Source: Actinomadura sp. K4S16 (GTDB lineage: Bacteria; Actinomycetota; Actinomycetes; Streptosporangiales; Streptosporangiaceae). Taken from it: DNA of 64,000 bases. The notes beneath the pieces were generated by a model. That model did not search any database. It was not told where the DNA came from and worked only from the letters and a program-made list of their open reading frames with translations. This document shows, piece by piece, positions 7,782-17,176 of this stretch (position 1 is its first letter; each line of letters starts with the position of its first letter). Both the position numbers and the translations under genes were made by a program. Location: the NCBI RefSeq assembly GCF_008327685.1, contig NZ_BDDE01000025.1:124001-188000 (forward strand), in the 5' to 3' direction.

Positions 7782-9806
7782 TCACGACCAGTTCGGGTGG
7801 CCGATCACCGCGCCCTGGGGCGTGAGGACGCGGTCGGCGGAGCCGTCCGCGCGGACGGCGTGGATCACCGGGTCGGCGACGTCGCCGCGCACGTAGGCGA
7901 GCCACCGGCCGTCGGGCGACCACGCCGGGTCCATGTCGCGGTCGGTCCCGGACGTCAGCGCGTGCGCGCCGGATCCGTCGGCGTTCATCACCCAGATGTC
8001 GCTCGCGGTGGCCGGGCCCCGCACGTAGGCGATCTTGGAGCCGTCGGGGGACCATTCCGGGTCGACGGCGCGCTCGCCGTCGCGGGTGAGCCGCGTCCAG
8101 GCGCCGCCGGGGCGATCGGCGTCCATCGTGTAGAGCTGCTCCACGTCGCTGTCGCGCTTGCTCCAGAACACGAGCTTGCCCTTGGCCGACCACATCGGGT
8201 CGTCCTTGACCGAGTCGTCGGTGGTCAGCTGGGTGGCCGGGCCGCCGCCCAGCGGGAGGGAGAAGATCTGCCGGACGCCGTCCTTCACGCCCATGTAGGC
8301 CAGGCGGGTGCCGTCGGGCGACCACGCGACGCGGGTGCCGCGCACGATGCCGGTCACCTTCCGGGCGCCGGACCCGTCGGCGTTCATCGTCCACGCGTCG
8401 GCGCTCCGGTCGTCCATCCTGGTGAACGCGACGCGCCTGCCGTCCGGTGACCGCTCGGGGAGGATGTCGCAGCTCGGCCCGCGGACCAGCGTCTTCGCGG
8501 ACGGGTCGCCGGGCCTGTAGACGCCGATGTCGGCGTTGCAGGTCTTCGGCCACCCGGGCGCCGTGTCGATCCGGACGAACATCGGCGAGGTCGGGAGGGC
8601 CGCCGCGGCGGCCCCCGCGTTCCGCGCGCCGCCGGACGGCCGGCCGACGAGGTAGACGGCGCCCGCGATCCCGGTGACCAGCAGCCCCGCAGCGGCCGAC
8701 GCGGCGAGCACGGTGCGCCGGGACGCTCCCCGGCGCGCGACCGGATGCTCCGGCAGCTCCCGCATGGTGGGCGGGTCGGTGCGGCGCTCGTACACGGGCT
8801 CGGTGCGCGGCTCCGGCTCCGGCCGCCGGGCCGGGACGTCCTGGAACGTGGCCCCCGGCCCGCCCGGGAACGGCGCACTCGGTCCTCCGGCGGCCGGGGC
8901 CGGCGGTCCGGCGGGCGAGGCCACCGGTCCGGCGGGAGGCGGGGACGTCCACGCCTCGCCCAGCTCGGTCGTCACGGCGGCCTCGCCGGACCCGCCGACC
9001 AGCGCCAGCAGCAGGTCGCGGGCGGTCGGCCGCTGCGCGGGGTCCTTGCGCAGCGCCGCGCGGACGAGCCCGGACAGCGACGGCGGCAGGTCGCCGACCT
9101 CGGGGTCGGCGTGCACGGCGCGGGCCGCCATGATCTGGAACGAGCCCTGCCCGAACGGGTTGCGCCCGCTGGCGGCGTACGCCACCAGGCAGCCCCAGGC
9201 GAACACGTCCACGGCCGGGGTGACCTCCTGCGTGGTGATCTGCTCGGGCGCGATCCAGCCGGGCGTGCCGACGACCTGCCCGGTCCGGGTGTGGGAGGAG
9301 GCCATGTCCAGCGCGCGGGCGATGCCGAAGTCGATCACCCGCGGGCCGGAGATGGACAGCAGTACGTTGCTGGGCTTGAGGTCGCGGTGCACGAGGCCGG
9401 CGCTGTGGATGGCGACGAGCGCGGCGGCGACCCCGACCGCGACGCCGTGCAGCATCCCCGGCGAGAGCGCGCCCTTCGCGCTGACGTGCTGGAGCAGCGA
9501 GGGCCCGTCGATGTACTCGGTGACCATGTAGGCCAGGCCGAGGTCCTCGCCGTGCTCCAGGACCTGCGCCGTGCAGAACGACGCGACGCGCTGCGCGTTG
9601 GCGGCCTCGTCGTGGAAGCGCGCGAGGAACGTCCGGTCGCCCGCCAGCTCGGCCCGGACGACCTTGACCGCCACCGCGCGGCCGTCGGGATCGCGGCCGA
9701 GGTAGACGGCGCCCATGCCGCCCTCGCCGATCTTGGCCTCGATCCGGTACCGGCCGATCCGGGTGGGGTCGTCCGGGCGCAGCTCACCCAGGGTGGTCGC
9801 GTCCAT
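7782..9806 (-). CDS. Membrane Ser/Thr protein kinase with C-terminal TolB/PD40-like beta-propeller
   Basis: 674 residues. Kinase domain about residues 17-275: glycine loop GEGGMGAVYLG, Lys in AVKVV, HRDLKPSNVLL, DFGIARALD, and a Pro-rich linker to about 350. One transmembrane helix (about 364-386, TVLAASAAAGLLVTGIAGAVY) places the remaining 280 residues outside. That part has at least five SPDGxxxAYxR-type repeats, a WD40-like PD40 propeller of the TolB kind, so it may sense an extracellular ligand or cell-wall polymer. ATG 9806 has GGAGG nine bases upstream; the frame stays open to 10133 but without kinase similarity. The leader contains four tandem CTGTGG units (as read on the plus strand). 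Kinase-propeller fusions are common in this group; substrate unknown. Confidence 0.92.
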   Translation of the reverse strand: MDATTLGELRPDDPTRIGRYRIEAKIGEGGMGAVYLGRDPDGRAVAVKVVRAELAGDRTFLARFHDEAANAQRVASFCTAQVLEHGEDLGLAYMVTEYIDGPSLLQHVSAKGALSPGMLHGVAVGVAAALVAIHSAGLVHRDLKPSNVLLSISGPRVIDFGIARALDMASSHTRTGQVVGTPGWIAPEQITTQEVTPAVDVFAWGCLVAYAASGRNPFGQGSFQIMAARAVHADPEVGDLPPSLSGLVRAALRKDPAQRPTARDLLLALVGGSGEAAVTTELGEAWTSPPPAGPVASPAGPPAPAAGGPSAPFPGGPGATFQDVPARRPEPEPRTEPVYERRTDPPTMRELPEHPVARRGASRRTVLAASAAAGLLVTGIAGAVYLVGRPSGGARNAGAAAAALPTSPMFVRIDTAPGWPKTCNADIGVYRPGDPSAKTLVRGPSCDILPERSPDGRRVAFTRMDDRSADAWTMNADGSGARKVTGIVRGTRVAWSPDGTRLAYMGVKDGVRQIFSLPLGGGPATQLTTDDSVKDDPMWSAKGKLVFWSKRDSDVEQLYTMDADRPGGAWTRLTRDGERAVDPEWSPDGSKIAYVRGPATASDIWVMNADGSGAHALTSGTDRDMDPAWSPDGRWLAYVRGDVADPVIHAVRADGSADRVLTPQGAVIGHPNWS

Positions 9807-10004
9807 CGTCAATTGCCTCCGAGAAGACCGCTGGCCTTGGCCGGTGGGGGTGTGGCGGGCCGGGCCGGAGTTGCCTGGCGTGGCCAGCGTGTCTCCCCGA
9901 GCGGATATGAGCCGGGCGTGTATATCTGGGCTGTGGCTGTGGCTGTGGCTGTGGGCAGAAGGGTTCGCCGGTTGTCCGGCGGTGTGTAGGGCCTCGGGCT
10001 GCAC
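9807..10004. other. Intergenic region between kinase gene and TnpB element 1
   Basis: About 200 nt. It holds the kinase leader and probably the left end of TnpB element 1, whose exact border I cannot place. The only visible structure is the CTGTGG tandem repeat. Confidence 0.5.
9931..9954. repeat. Tandem hexamer repeat, four CTGTGG units
   Basis: Four perfect head-to-tail copies, directly preceded by GTATATCTGGG. It is upstream of the kinase start and may be slippage-prone; any effect on expression is speculation. Confidence 0.8.
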
Positions 10005-10151
10005 GTGGTGCGGTGCCCGAAATGCCGCCGTCCGGTCTTCGGCGGCCAGGTCGCATCCGGCCTGGACGAACTGACCCGGATCACGGTTGACGAACGGGGG
10101 TGGGAGATCGTGCCGGTGGAACGTCCCTCGCACAAGGGGGACGGGCCGTGA
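10005..10151 (+). CDS. Small CxxC protein overlapping tnpB (48 aa)
   Basis: Reading frame from GTG 10005 (or GTG 10008), after an in-frame TAG at 9987, to TGA 10149-10151. It encodes 48 residues beginning with a CPKC motif (VRCPKCRRPVFGGQV), then ASGLDELTRITVDERGW and a basic tail PSHKGDGP. Codon third positions are mostly G/C as in real genes here. The stop overlaps the tnpB GTG start by four bases (GTGA), which indicates translational coupling. The single CxxC pair could bind zinc as a dimer or be half of a ribbon. No ribosome site is obvious upstream. It may be an accessory or regulator of the TnpB element, or the tail of an older gene that now provides coupling. Family not recognised. Confidence 0.5.
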   Translation: MVRCPKCRRPVFGGQVASGLDELTRITVDERGWEIVPVERPSHKGDGP

Positions 10152-11503
10152 TACGCGCCTACAAGTTCCTGCTCCGTCCGACCTCGCGCCAACGACAGGC
10201 GTTGGCCGAGATGCTGCGGGACCACCGGTCGTTGTACAACGCTGCGCTCCAGGAAAGGCGGGACGCCTACCGGCACCCGTCCAAGACCACGATCCGGTAC
10301 GGAGAACAGTCCGCGCAGCTCAAGGAGATCCGGGCGTTCGACCCCGAATGTCAGGGCCGCTGGTCGTTCTCTTCGCAACAGGCCACCCTGCGCCGGTTGG
10401 ACAAGGCGTTCGCCGCGTTCTTCCAGCGACTCAAGAACGGTGCGAGCCCCGGATACCCGCGATTCAAGGGCACCGGGCGTTTCAACACCGTCACCTTCCC
10501 CAAAGACGGTGACGGGTGCCGCTGGGACTCCACCCCGCACGATCGGCAGACCCGCGTTCGGCTCCAGGGCGTCGGACACGTCCGCGTCCACCGCCACCGG
10601 GCCGTCCAGGGCCGTGTGAGGACCATCAGTGTCAAACGCGAGGGCACCCGCTGGCACGTCATCATCGTCTGCGCCGACGTCCCTGCCGAGCCGTTGGACC
10701 CCACGGGCGCGGTCACGGGGATCGACATGGGCGTGACTCATTTCCTGACCACCGCCGACGGCGAGCACGTTCCCAATCCCCGGTTCCTGGGCGCGGCGGC
10801 CACCGAGCTGGTCGAGGCCCAACGGCACCTGGCGACGTTCCCGAAACGGACCCGGCAACGCACCAAGAGGCACCGGGCCGCCGTCCGCAGGGTCGCCAAG
10901 CTCTACGCCAAGGTCCGCAGGCAGCGCTTGGATCACCACCACAAGACCGCATTGCGGCTGGTCCGCGACCATGACGTCATCGCACACGAGCAGCTCAACA
11001 CGGCGGGTATGGTAAAGGCACCCGCACCCAAGCCCGCCCCCGGCAACGGCGGCGCGTTTCTGCCCAACCGCGCCGCCGCCAAGGCCGGGCTTAACCGCAA
11101 CATCTTGGACGCGGGTTGGGGGCAATTCCTGACGATCCTTGCGAACAAGGCTGAGAGCGCCGGTCGCCATGTGATCGCGGTGGACGCCCGCAACACTTCC
11201 CGCACGTGTCCCGAATGCGGGCACGTCAGCGCGGAGAACCGCGTCACCCAAGCCGGTTTCCGATGCACCGCATGCGGGTTCGCAGCCAACGCCGACCACG
11301 TCGGTGCATTGAACGTCCTCAACCGGGCCGGGCTGGCCCGCTGCGACGTGGCCTGGCCACCGACGCAGGAAGCCCGCGCGTTTACGCGTGGGTGGAGTCA
11401 CGGAGTCTCACCTTCCGCCCCAGCCACGTCTTGGCGACCGCCCCACGGCGGCACGCGGCCCCAACGCCTCCATACGATGTCAGAGGACGCGGTGAGGTTC
11501 TAG
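10148..11503 (+). CDS. tnpB: TnpB, RNA-guided endonuclease of an IS200/IS605-type element (copy 1)
   Basis: 451 residues. N-terminal MIRAYKFLLRPTSRQ wedge/HTH start, RuvC-I Asp in GIDMGVTHFLTTADG, RuvC-II Glu in IAHEQLNTAGMV, a CX2C...CX2C zinc ribbon (CPECGHVSAEN ... CTACGFAAN) and RuvC-III Asp in NADHVGALNVLNR. All catalytic acids are present, so the nuclease may be active. No tnpA is adjacent, so the element would depend on a transposase in trans. The last 55 residues after the RuvC motif are low in structure; in this family the 3' end of tnpB and its downstream end encode the guide RNA (omega/reRNA). The dnaE2 stop lies only 21 nt beyond, so the right end must be very short. GTG 10148 has an AGGGGG site and overlaps the small upstream frame. 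Confidence 0.92.
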   Translation: MIRAYKFLLRPTSRQRQALAEMLRDHRSLYNAALQERRDAYRHPSKTTIRYGEQSAQLKEIRAFDPECQGRWSFSSQQATLRRLDKAFAAFFQRLKNGASPGYPRFKGTGRFNTVTFPKDGDGCRWDSTPHDRQTRVRLQGVGHVRVHRHRAVQGRVRTISVKREGTRWHVIIVCADVPAEPLDPTGAVTGIDMGVTHFLTTADGEHVPNPRFLGAAATELVEAQRHLATFPKRTRQRTKRHRAAVRRVAKLYAKVRRQRLDHHHKTALRLVRDHDVIAHEQLNTAGMVKAPAPKPAPGNGGAFLPNRAAAKAGLNRNILDAGWGQFLTILANKAESAGRHVIAVDARNTSRTCPECGHVSAENRVTQAGFRCTACGFAANADHVGALNVLNRAGLARCDVAWPPTQEARAFTRGWSHGVSPSAPATSWRPPHGGTRPQRLHTMSEDAVRF

Positions 11504-11524
11504 CGCGGGCGCCCCGATCTCGTT

Positions 11525-14500
11525 TCAGTGGAAGTTGCGGGCCCGGACCCGGCCGGGCACCGGGAGCCGCCGCAACCGCGTCGCGCGCACGTTGGCGACC
11601 CCGTCGGCGCGCTCCAGACGGCCGCTGACCAGCAGCGCCTGCGAGTCGACCGCGAGGCCGCGGAACCGCTGGAACACCTGCGGCGGGCACACCACGTTGA
11701 TGATGCCGGTCTCGTCCTCCAGTGTCATGAACACGATGCCGCCGGCCGTCGGCGGGCGCTGCCGGTGGGTGACGAGCCCCGCGACGACGACGTTGGTCTC
11801 GCCGGGCGTCTCGGCGAGGCGCGCCGACGACAGGGCGCCGAGCTCGTCCAGCGCGTCCCGGACGTGCGCGACCGGATGGGTGTGCGAGACGCCGGTCGCC
11901 CACAGGTCGGCGAGGGTCTCCTCGATCGGCGTCATCGCCGGCAGGGCGGGGGCCGCCGCGCCCGGCGTGACGCCTTCCAGCCGTCCGGGCCCGGAGCCCG
12001 CCAGCGCGCCCGCCGCCCAGAGCGCCTCGCGCCGCGACAGGCCGAACCGGTCGAACGCGCCCGCGGTGGCGAGCGCCTCCAGCGCGCCCGCCGACAGCGG
12101 CACGCGGCGGGCGAGGTCCTCCATGTCCGTGTAGGGGCGGCCCGCCGCGATGGCCTCGGCGGTGTCGTCCCCGAGGTTGCGGATGCCCGCCAGCCCCAGC
12201 CGGATCGCGGGCTGCGGCGCGGCGGGCGCGTGGGGATGGCCGGAGTCGACCTCGACGGGCTCCTCCAGGGCCGGGTGGACGCCGCTGGCGTTGACGTCCA
12301 CGCCCCGGACGACGACGCCGTGCCGCCTGGCGTCGGCCAGGAGGCTCTGCGGGCTGTAGAACCCCATCGGCTGGTTGCGCACGAGGGCGGCGGTGAAGGC
12401 GGCGGGGTGGTGGCGCTTCAGCCAGGCGCTCGCGTACACCAGATGGGCGAAGCTCTGCGCGTGCGACTCGGGGAACCCGAACCCGGTGAAGCCGAGGATC
12501 TTCTCGTACACGCTCTCCGCGACGGGGGCCGGGATGCCGCGCTCGGCCATCCCGTCCAGCAGCCGCCGCTTCAGCCGCTCGACGCGCTCGGGTGCGCGCT
12601 TGGCGCCCATCGCCTGCCTGAGCTGGTCGGACTCGGCCGGGGTGAAGCCCGCGCAGTCGACGGCGAGCTGCATCATCTGCTCCTGGAACAGCGGGACGCC
12701 GAGCGTCCGGGACAGGGCCGGCTCCATCAGCGGGTGCGGGCACTCGGCGGGTTCCAGGCCCTTGCGCCGCCGCAGGTAGGGGTGCACGGACCCGCCCTGG
12801 ATCGGCCCCGGCCTGATCAGCGCGACCTCCACGACCAGGTCGTAGAACTCGCGGGGCTTGAGGCGGGGCAGCGTCGCCATCTGCGCCCGCGACTCGACCT
12901 GGAACACCCCGACCGTGTCGGCGTCGCACAGCATGTCGTAGACCTCGGGGTCGTCCGGCGGGATCGACTGGAGGTCGTAGCGGCGCCCGTGGTGCTCGGC
13001 CACCAGGTCGAAGCAGTCGTGCAGCGCCGCGAGCATCCCGAGGCCGAGCAGGTCGAACTTGACCAGGCCCGCCGCCGCGCAGTCGTCCTTGTCCCACTGC
13101 AGGACGCTGCGGCCCGGCATCGTCGCCCACTCGATCGGGCAGATCTCCCCGACGGGCCGGTCTGCGATGACCATGCCGCCGGAGTGGATGCCGAGGTGGC
13201 GGGGGAGTTTCAGCATCCGCTCGGCGAGGTCCATCACCGGCGCCGGGATGTCGGTCTCGGACCCGACCGGATCGCGGGGGTCGATGCTCTTCGACCACGC
13301 GTCCTGCTGGCCGGGGGAGAAGCCGAGCGCGCGGGCCGCGTCCCGGACGGCCATGCGCGGGCGGTAGCTGATGACGTTCGCGACCTGCGCGGTGCACTCG
13401 CGCCCGTACTTGCCGTAGACGTACTGGATGGCCTCCTCGCGGCGCCGGTGCTCGATGTCGAGGTCGATGTCGGGCGGGCCGTCGCGGCCGGGCGACAGGA
13501 ACCGCTCGAACAGCAGGCCGTGCCGGACGGCGTCGACCCCGGTGATGCCGAGCGCGTAGCAGACCGCCGAGTTGGCCGCCGACCCCCGCCCCTGGCACAG
13601 GATGCCCCTGCTCCGGCAGAACTCGACGATGTCGTGCACGATCAGGAAGTAGCCGGGGAAGCGGAGCTGCTCGATGACGTCCAGCTCCCGGGCGATCTGC
13701 TCGTACGCGCCGGTGACCCGCTCCCGCTCGGGCGGCCCGTACCGCTTGAGCGCGCCCTCCTTCACCAGGCGCCGCAGCCAGCTCGCCTCGTCGTGCCCGT
13801 CGGGGACGGGCCAGTCGGGCAGCCGGGGCGCGACCACGTCGAAGTCGAACCGGCACTCCTCGGCCAGCGCGACCGTCCGCTCCAGGACGCCGGGGAAGCG
13901 CGCCAGCCGCCGCGCCATCTCCGCGCCGCTCCGCAGGTGCGCGGTGCCGCTCGCCGGAAGCCAGCCGACCATGTCGTCCAGGCCGCGGCGGGCCCGGACG
14001 GCGGCCATCGCCTGCGCCAGCCGCGCGTCGGCGCCGGGCGCGGCGAAGTGCACGTTGTTGGACGCCACCACGTCCACCCCGGTCCGGCGCGCCAGCGCGA
14101 ACAGGGCGTCGTTGCGCAGGTCGTCGTCGGGCTGGTCGTGGTCGATCAGCTCGACGAACACGTTCTCGCGGCCGAACATGCCGACCAGCCCGCGCAGCTC
14201 CCGCTCCGCCGCGTCCGGCCCGCCCGACTCCAGCGCCGCCGGGACCGGGCCCTTCCGGCAGCCGGTGAGGACGGCCCAGTGGCCGTCGTGCGCACCGGCC
14301 AGCGCGTCGACGTCGTAGACGGGACGGCCTTTCAGCCCGCCCGCGAGCTGCGCGGACGTGATCGCCGAGCAGAGCCGCGCGTAGCCGGGGGCGCCCCGGG
14401 CGAGGACCAGCAGGTGCCGGCCCGCCGGGTCGGGTTCGCCGGTGCGGGGCCCCGGCAGGCCGAGGCCCAGCTCCGCGCCGAACACGGTGCCGATCCCGGC

Positions 14501-14794
14501 CTCGGCCGCGGCCTGCGCGAACTGCACCGCCCCGTACATGCCGTCGTGGTCGGTGACCGCCATCGCCCGCACGCCGAGCCGCGCCGCCTCGGCGACGAGC
14601 GCGCCGGGGTCGCTCGCCCCGTCCAGGAAGCTGAACGAGGAGTGGACGTGCAGTTCCGCCCACGGCACCTCCCCCTCGGCGCGGCGGGGGACGCCGGCCG
14701 GCTCCGGCGGCGGCTCGGGCGCCCGCTCGCCGGGCCGCCACGACAGCCGCCCCTCGAACTCCTTCCAGGAGATCGGCGGGTTGTGCCATCCCAT
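11525..14794 (-). CDS. dnaE2: Error-prone DNA polymerase DnaE2 (ImuC)
   Basis: 1089 residues, C-family polymerase that carries out lesion bypass after DNA damage. PHP domain at the start (ELHVHSSFSFLDGAS, AVTDHDGMYG), polymerase core with PGRDGPPDIDLDIEH containing the catalytic aspartates, GSAANSAVCY, GIHSGGMV, FQEQMMQLAV, and an OB-fold near the C-terminus (VVVAGLVTHRQRPPTAGG, TLEDETGIINVV). It ends in RNFH as many DnaE2 proteins do, so TnpB element 1 next to it did not damage the gene. The start MGWHNPPISW at 14794 is the usual beginning; GTG 14806 is an alternative. It is the third gene of the SOS cassette, 33-45 nt after imuB. Confidence 0.96.
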   Translation of the reverse strand: MGWHNPPISWKEFEGRLSWRPGERAPEPPPEPAGVPRRAEGEVPWAELHVHSSFSFLDGASDPGALVAEAARLGVRAMAVTDHDGMYGAVQFAQAAAEAGIGTVFGAELGLGLPGPRTGEPDPAGRHLLVLARGAPGYARLCSAITSAQLAGGLKGRPVYDVDALAGAHDGHWAVLTGCRKGPVPAALESGGPDAAERELRGLVGMFGRENVFVELIDHDQPDDDLRNDALFALARRTGVDVVASNNVHFAAPGADARLAQAMAAVRARRGLDDMVGWLPASGTAHLRSGAEMARRLARFPGVLERTVALAEECRFDFDVVAPRLPDWPVPDGHDEASWLRRLVKEGALKRYGPPERERVTGAYEQIARELDVIEQLRFPGYFLIVHDIVEFCRSRGILCQGRGSAANSAVCYALGITGVDAVRHGLLFERFLSPGRDGPPDIDLDIEHRRREEAIQYVYGKYGRECTAQVANVISYRPRMAVRDAARALGFSPGQQDAWSKSIDPRDPVGSETDIPAPVMDLAERMLKLPRHLGIHSGGMVIADRPVGEICPIEWATMPGRSVLQWDKDDCAAAGLVKFDLLGLGMLAALHDCFDLVAEHHGRRYDLQSIPPDDPEVYDMLCDADTVGVFQVESRAQMATLPRLKPREFYDLVVEVALIRPGPIQGGSVHPYLRRRKGLEPAECPHPLMEPALSRTLGVPLFQEQMMQLAVDCAGFTPAESDQLRQAMGAKRAPERVERLKRRLLDGMAERGIPAPVAESVYEKILGFTGFGFPESHAQSFAHLVYASAWLKRHHPAAFTAALVRNQPMGFYSPQSLLADARRHGVVVRGVDVNASGVHPALEEPVEVDSGHPHAPAAPQPAIRLGLAGIRNLGDDTAEAIAAGRPYTDMEDLARRVPLSAGALEALATAGAFDRFGLSRREALWAAGALAGSGPGRLEGVTPGAAAPALPAMTPIEETLADLWATGVSHTHPVAHVRDALDELGALSSARLAETPGETNVVVAGLVTHRQRPPTAGGIVFMTLEDETGIINVVCPPQVFQRFRGLAVDSQALLVSGRLERADGVANVRATRLRRLPVPGRVRARNFH

Positions 14795-14839
14795 CAGCCG
14801 GAGCACCCTTCGATCACAGATGGCTCGGTCATGGACGCC

Positions 14840-16363
14840 TCAGTCATAGACGGCCTCGATGTGCCAGCGCCCGCCCTCGACGGCGAGCAGGTAGGCGGCG
14901 CCGTCGTCGGTGGTGACCTGGAACCGGGCGCGGCGGCGCGCGGCGGCCGGGTCCCACCAGCGCTCGTCCGCGGGCCACGGGCCCGTCCAGCCGGTCACGG
15001 CGGCGGGGCGCCCGCGCACGGACAGCGTCGCGGGCGGCGCGGACACCTCGCACCGCGCCGACACCACGACCGCCGCGCCGGACGCGTCGGCCAGCTCGGC
15101 GGGCGCCGGGGTGACGGGGACGACCGCCGGCGCGGGCCCGGACACGCTCCCGGGCCACGGCCCCTCCGGCGCTGCGGCGGGCGGCAGGTCGCCGACCGGG
15201 ACGCGGACCACCCGCTCGCCCGGCCCGCGCCCGCCCACCAGCACGGGCCGCGCGATGCCGTGGTGGCCGAGGAGCGCCTGGATCCGGTCGGCGGCCCGCG
15301 CGATCCGGTCGGTGACGGTGGTGCGCCCCCAGAGGCCCTCCTGCCGCCCGAGGTCGGGGACGAGCTGGTCGGGCGCCAGCTCGACCCACGTCACGCCGCC
15401 CCAGACTGCCTCGCCGCTCCCGTCCTGCCCGGCCGGCCGGTGGGCCGACAGCTGCCAGCGGACCCGCTCGGCCACGGCCAGCGCCGACAGCCCGTCGTGC
15501 CGCCACAGCCGCCGCAGGACGTGCCCGTCGGCGAACCCGACCGCGGCCTCCAGCCGGACGCACGCCAGCCCGGCCGCGGCGAGGCCCTCGTGCAGCTCGC
15601 CCGCGAGCCGCTTCGCCGCGAACACGACCCGCTCCGCCTGCTCGGCGGGCGGGTCGAAGCCGGCGCGCACCGACAGGTCGGCCGCGGCGCGGACCGGCGC
15701 GAGCGGGCGCGGCTCCTCGCCCCGCGCCAGCCGGTGCGCGAGCGCACCGTCGGCCCCGAACCTGCCGGCGACGTGCCCGGACGGCAGCGCCGCGAAGTCG
15801 CCGAGGGTCTTGATCCCGAGGCGCCGCAGCAGGTCGGCCAGCTCCGGCCGGTCGAGCACCGACAGCGGGTACGGCGCGAGGAACGCCGCCGCGCCGCCCT
15901 CGGGCACCACGATGCCGCCCTGGCCCGCGCGCGCCGCCAGCTCGGCCGCGAACAGGCCGTCCGCGACGCCCGTCCCGCAGTCGTGCCCGGCCTCGACGAC
16001 GGTGTCCTGCACGAGGACGCGCAGCGCCTCCTCGCCCCCGTAGAACCGGGCCGGGCCGCGCGCCGGGATCGCGCACAGCCCCGGCCGCACCACCTCCACG
16101 CGCGGCGTCAGCTCCGCGACCGCCTCCGCGACCGCCTCGAACCGGCGCCCCTCCGCGTCGGGGTCGCGCTCGCGCACCACCAGCCCGGGGCACCGCCGCT
16201 GGGCGTCCCGCAGCCGCTGCCCGCGCCGCACGCCCTCGGCCCGCGCCGCCGCCGAGCAGGCCGCGACCTGCCCCCGCACGACCACGGCCCCCGGCGTCGC
16301 CGCGTCGATCCCGACCGCGGTGACCGGCCAGTCCGGGCACCACGCCACGAGGACCCTGGTCAC
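14840..16363 (-). CDS. imuB: ImuB, Y-family polymerase-like protein
   Basis: 507 residues. Y-family fold with fingers/palm (GVRRGQRLRDAQRRCPGL), thumb HhH (LADLLRRLGIKTLGDFAALP) and little finger, but the position where active polymerases have DMD reads AWCPDWP, so it is a non-catalytic member, as known for ImuB. Around residue 335-345 QEGLWG matches the beta-clamp-binding motif that ImuB uses (Q..LW pattern). It would recruit DnaE2 and ImuA' to the clamp. The GTG start overlaps the imuA' stop in a GTGA, i.e. translational coupling. Continuous open frame upstream of the start is only antisense/overlap noise. Confidence 0.94.
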   Translation of the reverse strand: MTRVLVAWCPDWPVTAVGIDAATPGAVVVRGQVAACSAAARAEGVRRGQRLRDAQRRCPGLVVRERDPDAEGRRFEAVAEAVAELTPRVEVVRPGLCAIPARGPARFYGGEEALRVLVQDTVVEAGHDCGTGVADGLFAAELAARAGQGGIVVPEGGAAAFLAPYPLSVLDRPELADLLRRLGIKTLGDFAALPSGHVAGRFGADGALAHRLARGEEPRPLAPVRAAADLSVRAGFDPPAEQAERVVFAAKRLAGELHEGLAAAGLACVRLEAAVGFADGHVLRRLWRHDGLSALAVAERVRWQLSAHRPAGQDGSGEAVWGGVTWVELAPDQLVPDLGRQEGLWGRTTVTDRIARAADRIQALLGHHGIARPVLVGGRGPGERVVRVPVGDLPPAAAPEGPWPGSVSGPAPAVVPVTPAPAELADASGAAVVVSARCEVSAPPATLSVRGRPAAVTGWTGPWPADERWWDPAAARRRARFQVTTDDGAAYLLAVEGGRWHIEAVYD

Positions 16364-17145
16364 GCGATCCCCTCCTCGACCGCCGCCCGCACGAACGGCG
16401 GGGCGCCGGCCGGCCGCGGATGCACGGGCGCGCCCGCGGCCACGGAGCCGGGGACCAGCTCCAGCGGCGGCCGTGCCGTCTCGACCGGCCGGACGGTGCC
16501 GTCGGGCGCGGGGAGCCAGAGACTCGCGCGGCGGCCGGCGCCGGGGGCGTCCCGGCCCTCGGCGACCACCTGGACGCGGCGGCCGGTGAGCCGGCCGTGC
16601 CCCTCGGCCAGGCCCTCCCAGGCGGGATCCTCCACGCGGAGGCGGAGCCGGGTGCCGGGCCAGTCGCGGGCGAACGCCCCCGTCAGCGTGAGGACGCAGC
16701 CGTGCTTGCGGGCCAGCGCCGACAGCCGGCGGACCGCGGCGGCGCCGGGCCGCTCCGGCGGGCACAGCAGGACCAGGTCGACGGCCTCGGCCAGCGCGGC
16801 GACCACGTCCGGCCAGCGGTCGCCGGGCTCGTCGACGAGCAGGAGCCGCTCGGGCGCGGCGCCCATGCCCGCCGCGGCCGCCACGCCGAAGCCGGGGAGG
16901 CCGACGACGCCGCACCAGCCGCCGGCGCCGTCCTCGCCGCCGTGCCGGGACACGCCCGCGACGAGCGCGAGGCCGAGGGAGGCGGCGCCGGGGCCGTCGA
17001 GCCCGACGGCCGAGCCGGGACGCAGCCCGCCGCCGGGGACCACGGTCCGCAGCGCGGGCAGGACCGGCACGGTCGCGTGCGGCGCCGTCCCCGCTCCGGC
17101 GCCCTCCAGCGCCGTCGCGAGATCCCGCAGGGCCGCCTCCGGCAC
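16360..17145 (-). CDS. imuA': ImuA' (RecA-like accessory protein of the mutasome)
   Basis: 261 residues with a degenerate RecA-like fold: GGGLRPGSAVGLDGPGAASLGLALVAG in the place of the Walker A region, LLLVDEPGDRWPDVVAALAEAVDLVLLCPP, then a basic tail. It lacks a canonical GxxxxGK[ST], as do actinobacterial ImuA' proteins. The start GTG 17145 has GAGGAGG eight bases upstream. First gene of imuA'-imuB-dnaE2, transcribed from a promoter with a perfect LexA box 36 bp upstream of the start. Confidence 0.88.
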   Translation of the reverse strand: MPEAALRDLATALEGAGAGTAPHATVPVLPALRTVVPGGGLRPGSAVGLDGPGAASLGLALVAGVSRHGGEDGAGGWCGVVGLPGFGVAAAAGMGAAPERLLLVDEPGDRWPDVVAALAEAVDLVLLCPPERPGAAAVRRLSALARKHGCVLTLTGAFARDWPGTRLRLRVEDPAWEGLAEGHGRLTGRRVQVVAEGRDAPGAGRRASLWLPAPDGTVRPVETARPPLELVPGSVAAGAPVHPRPAGAPPFVRAAVEEGIA

Positions 17146-17176
17146 GCTCGTTCCTCCTCTCGAACCCTCCCGGATC

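Noticed and set aside
9931-9954. Four CTGTGG units as a possible CRISPR or iteron
   Set aside because: Perfect head-to-tail hexamers without spacers, only 24 bp, so just a microsatellite-like tract.
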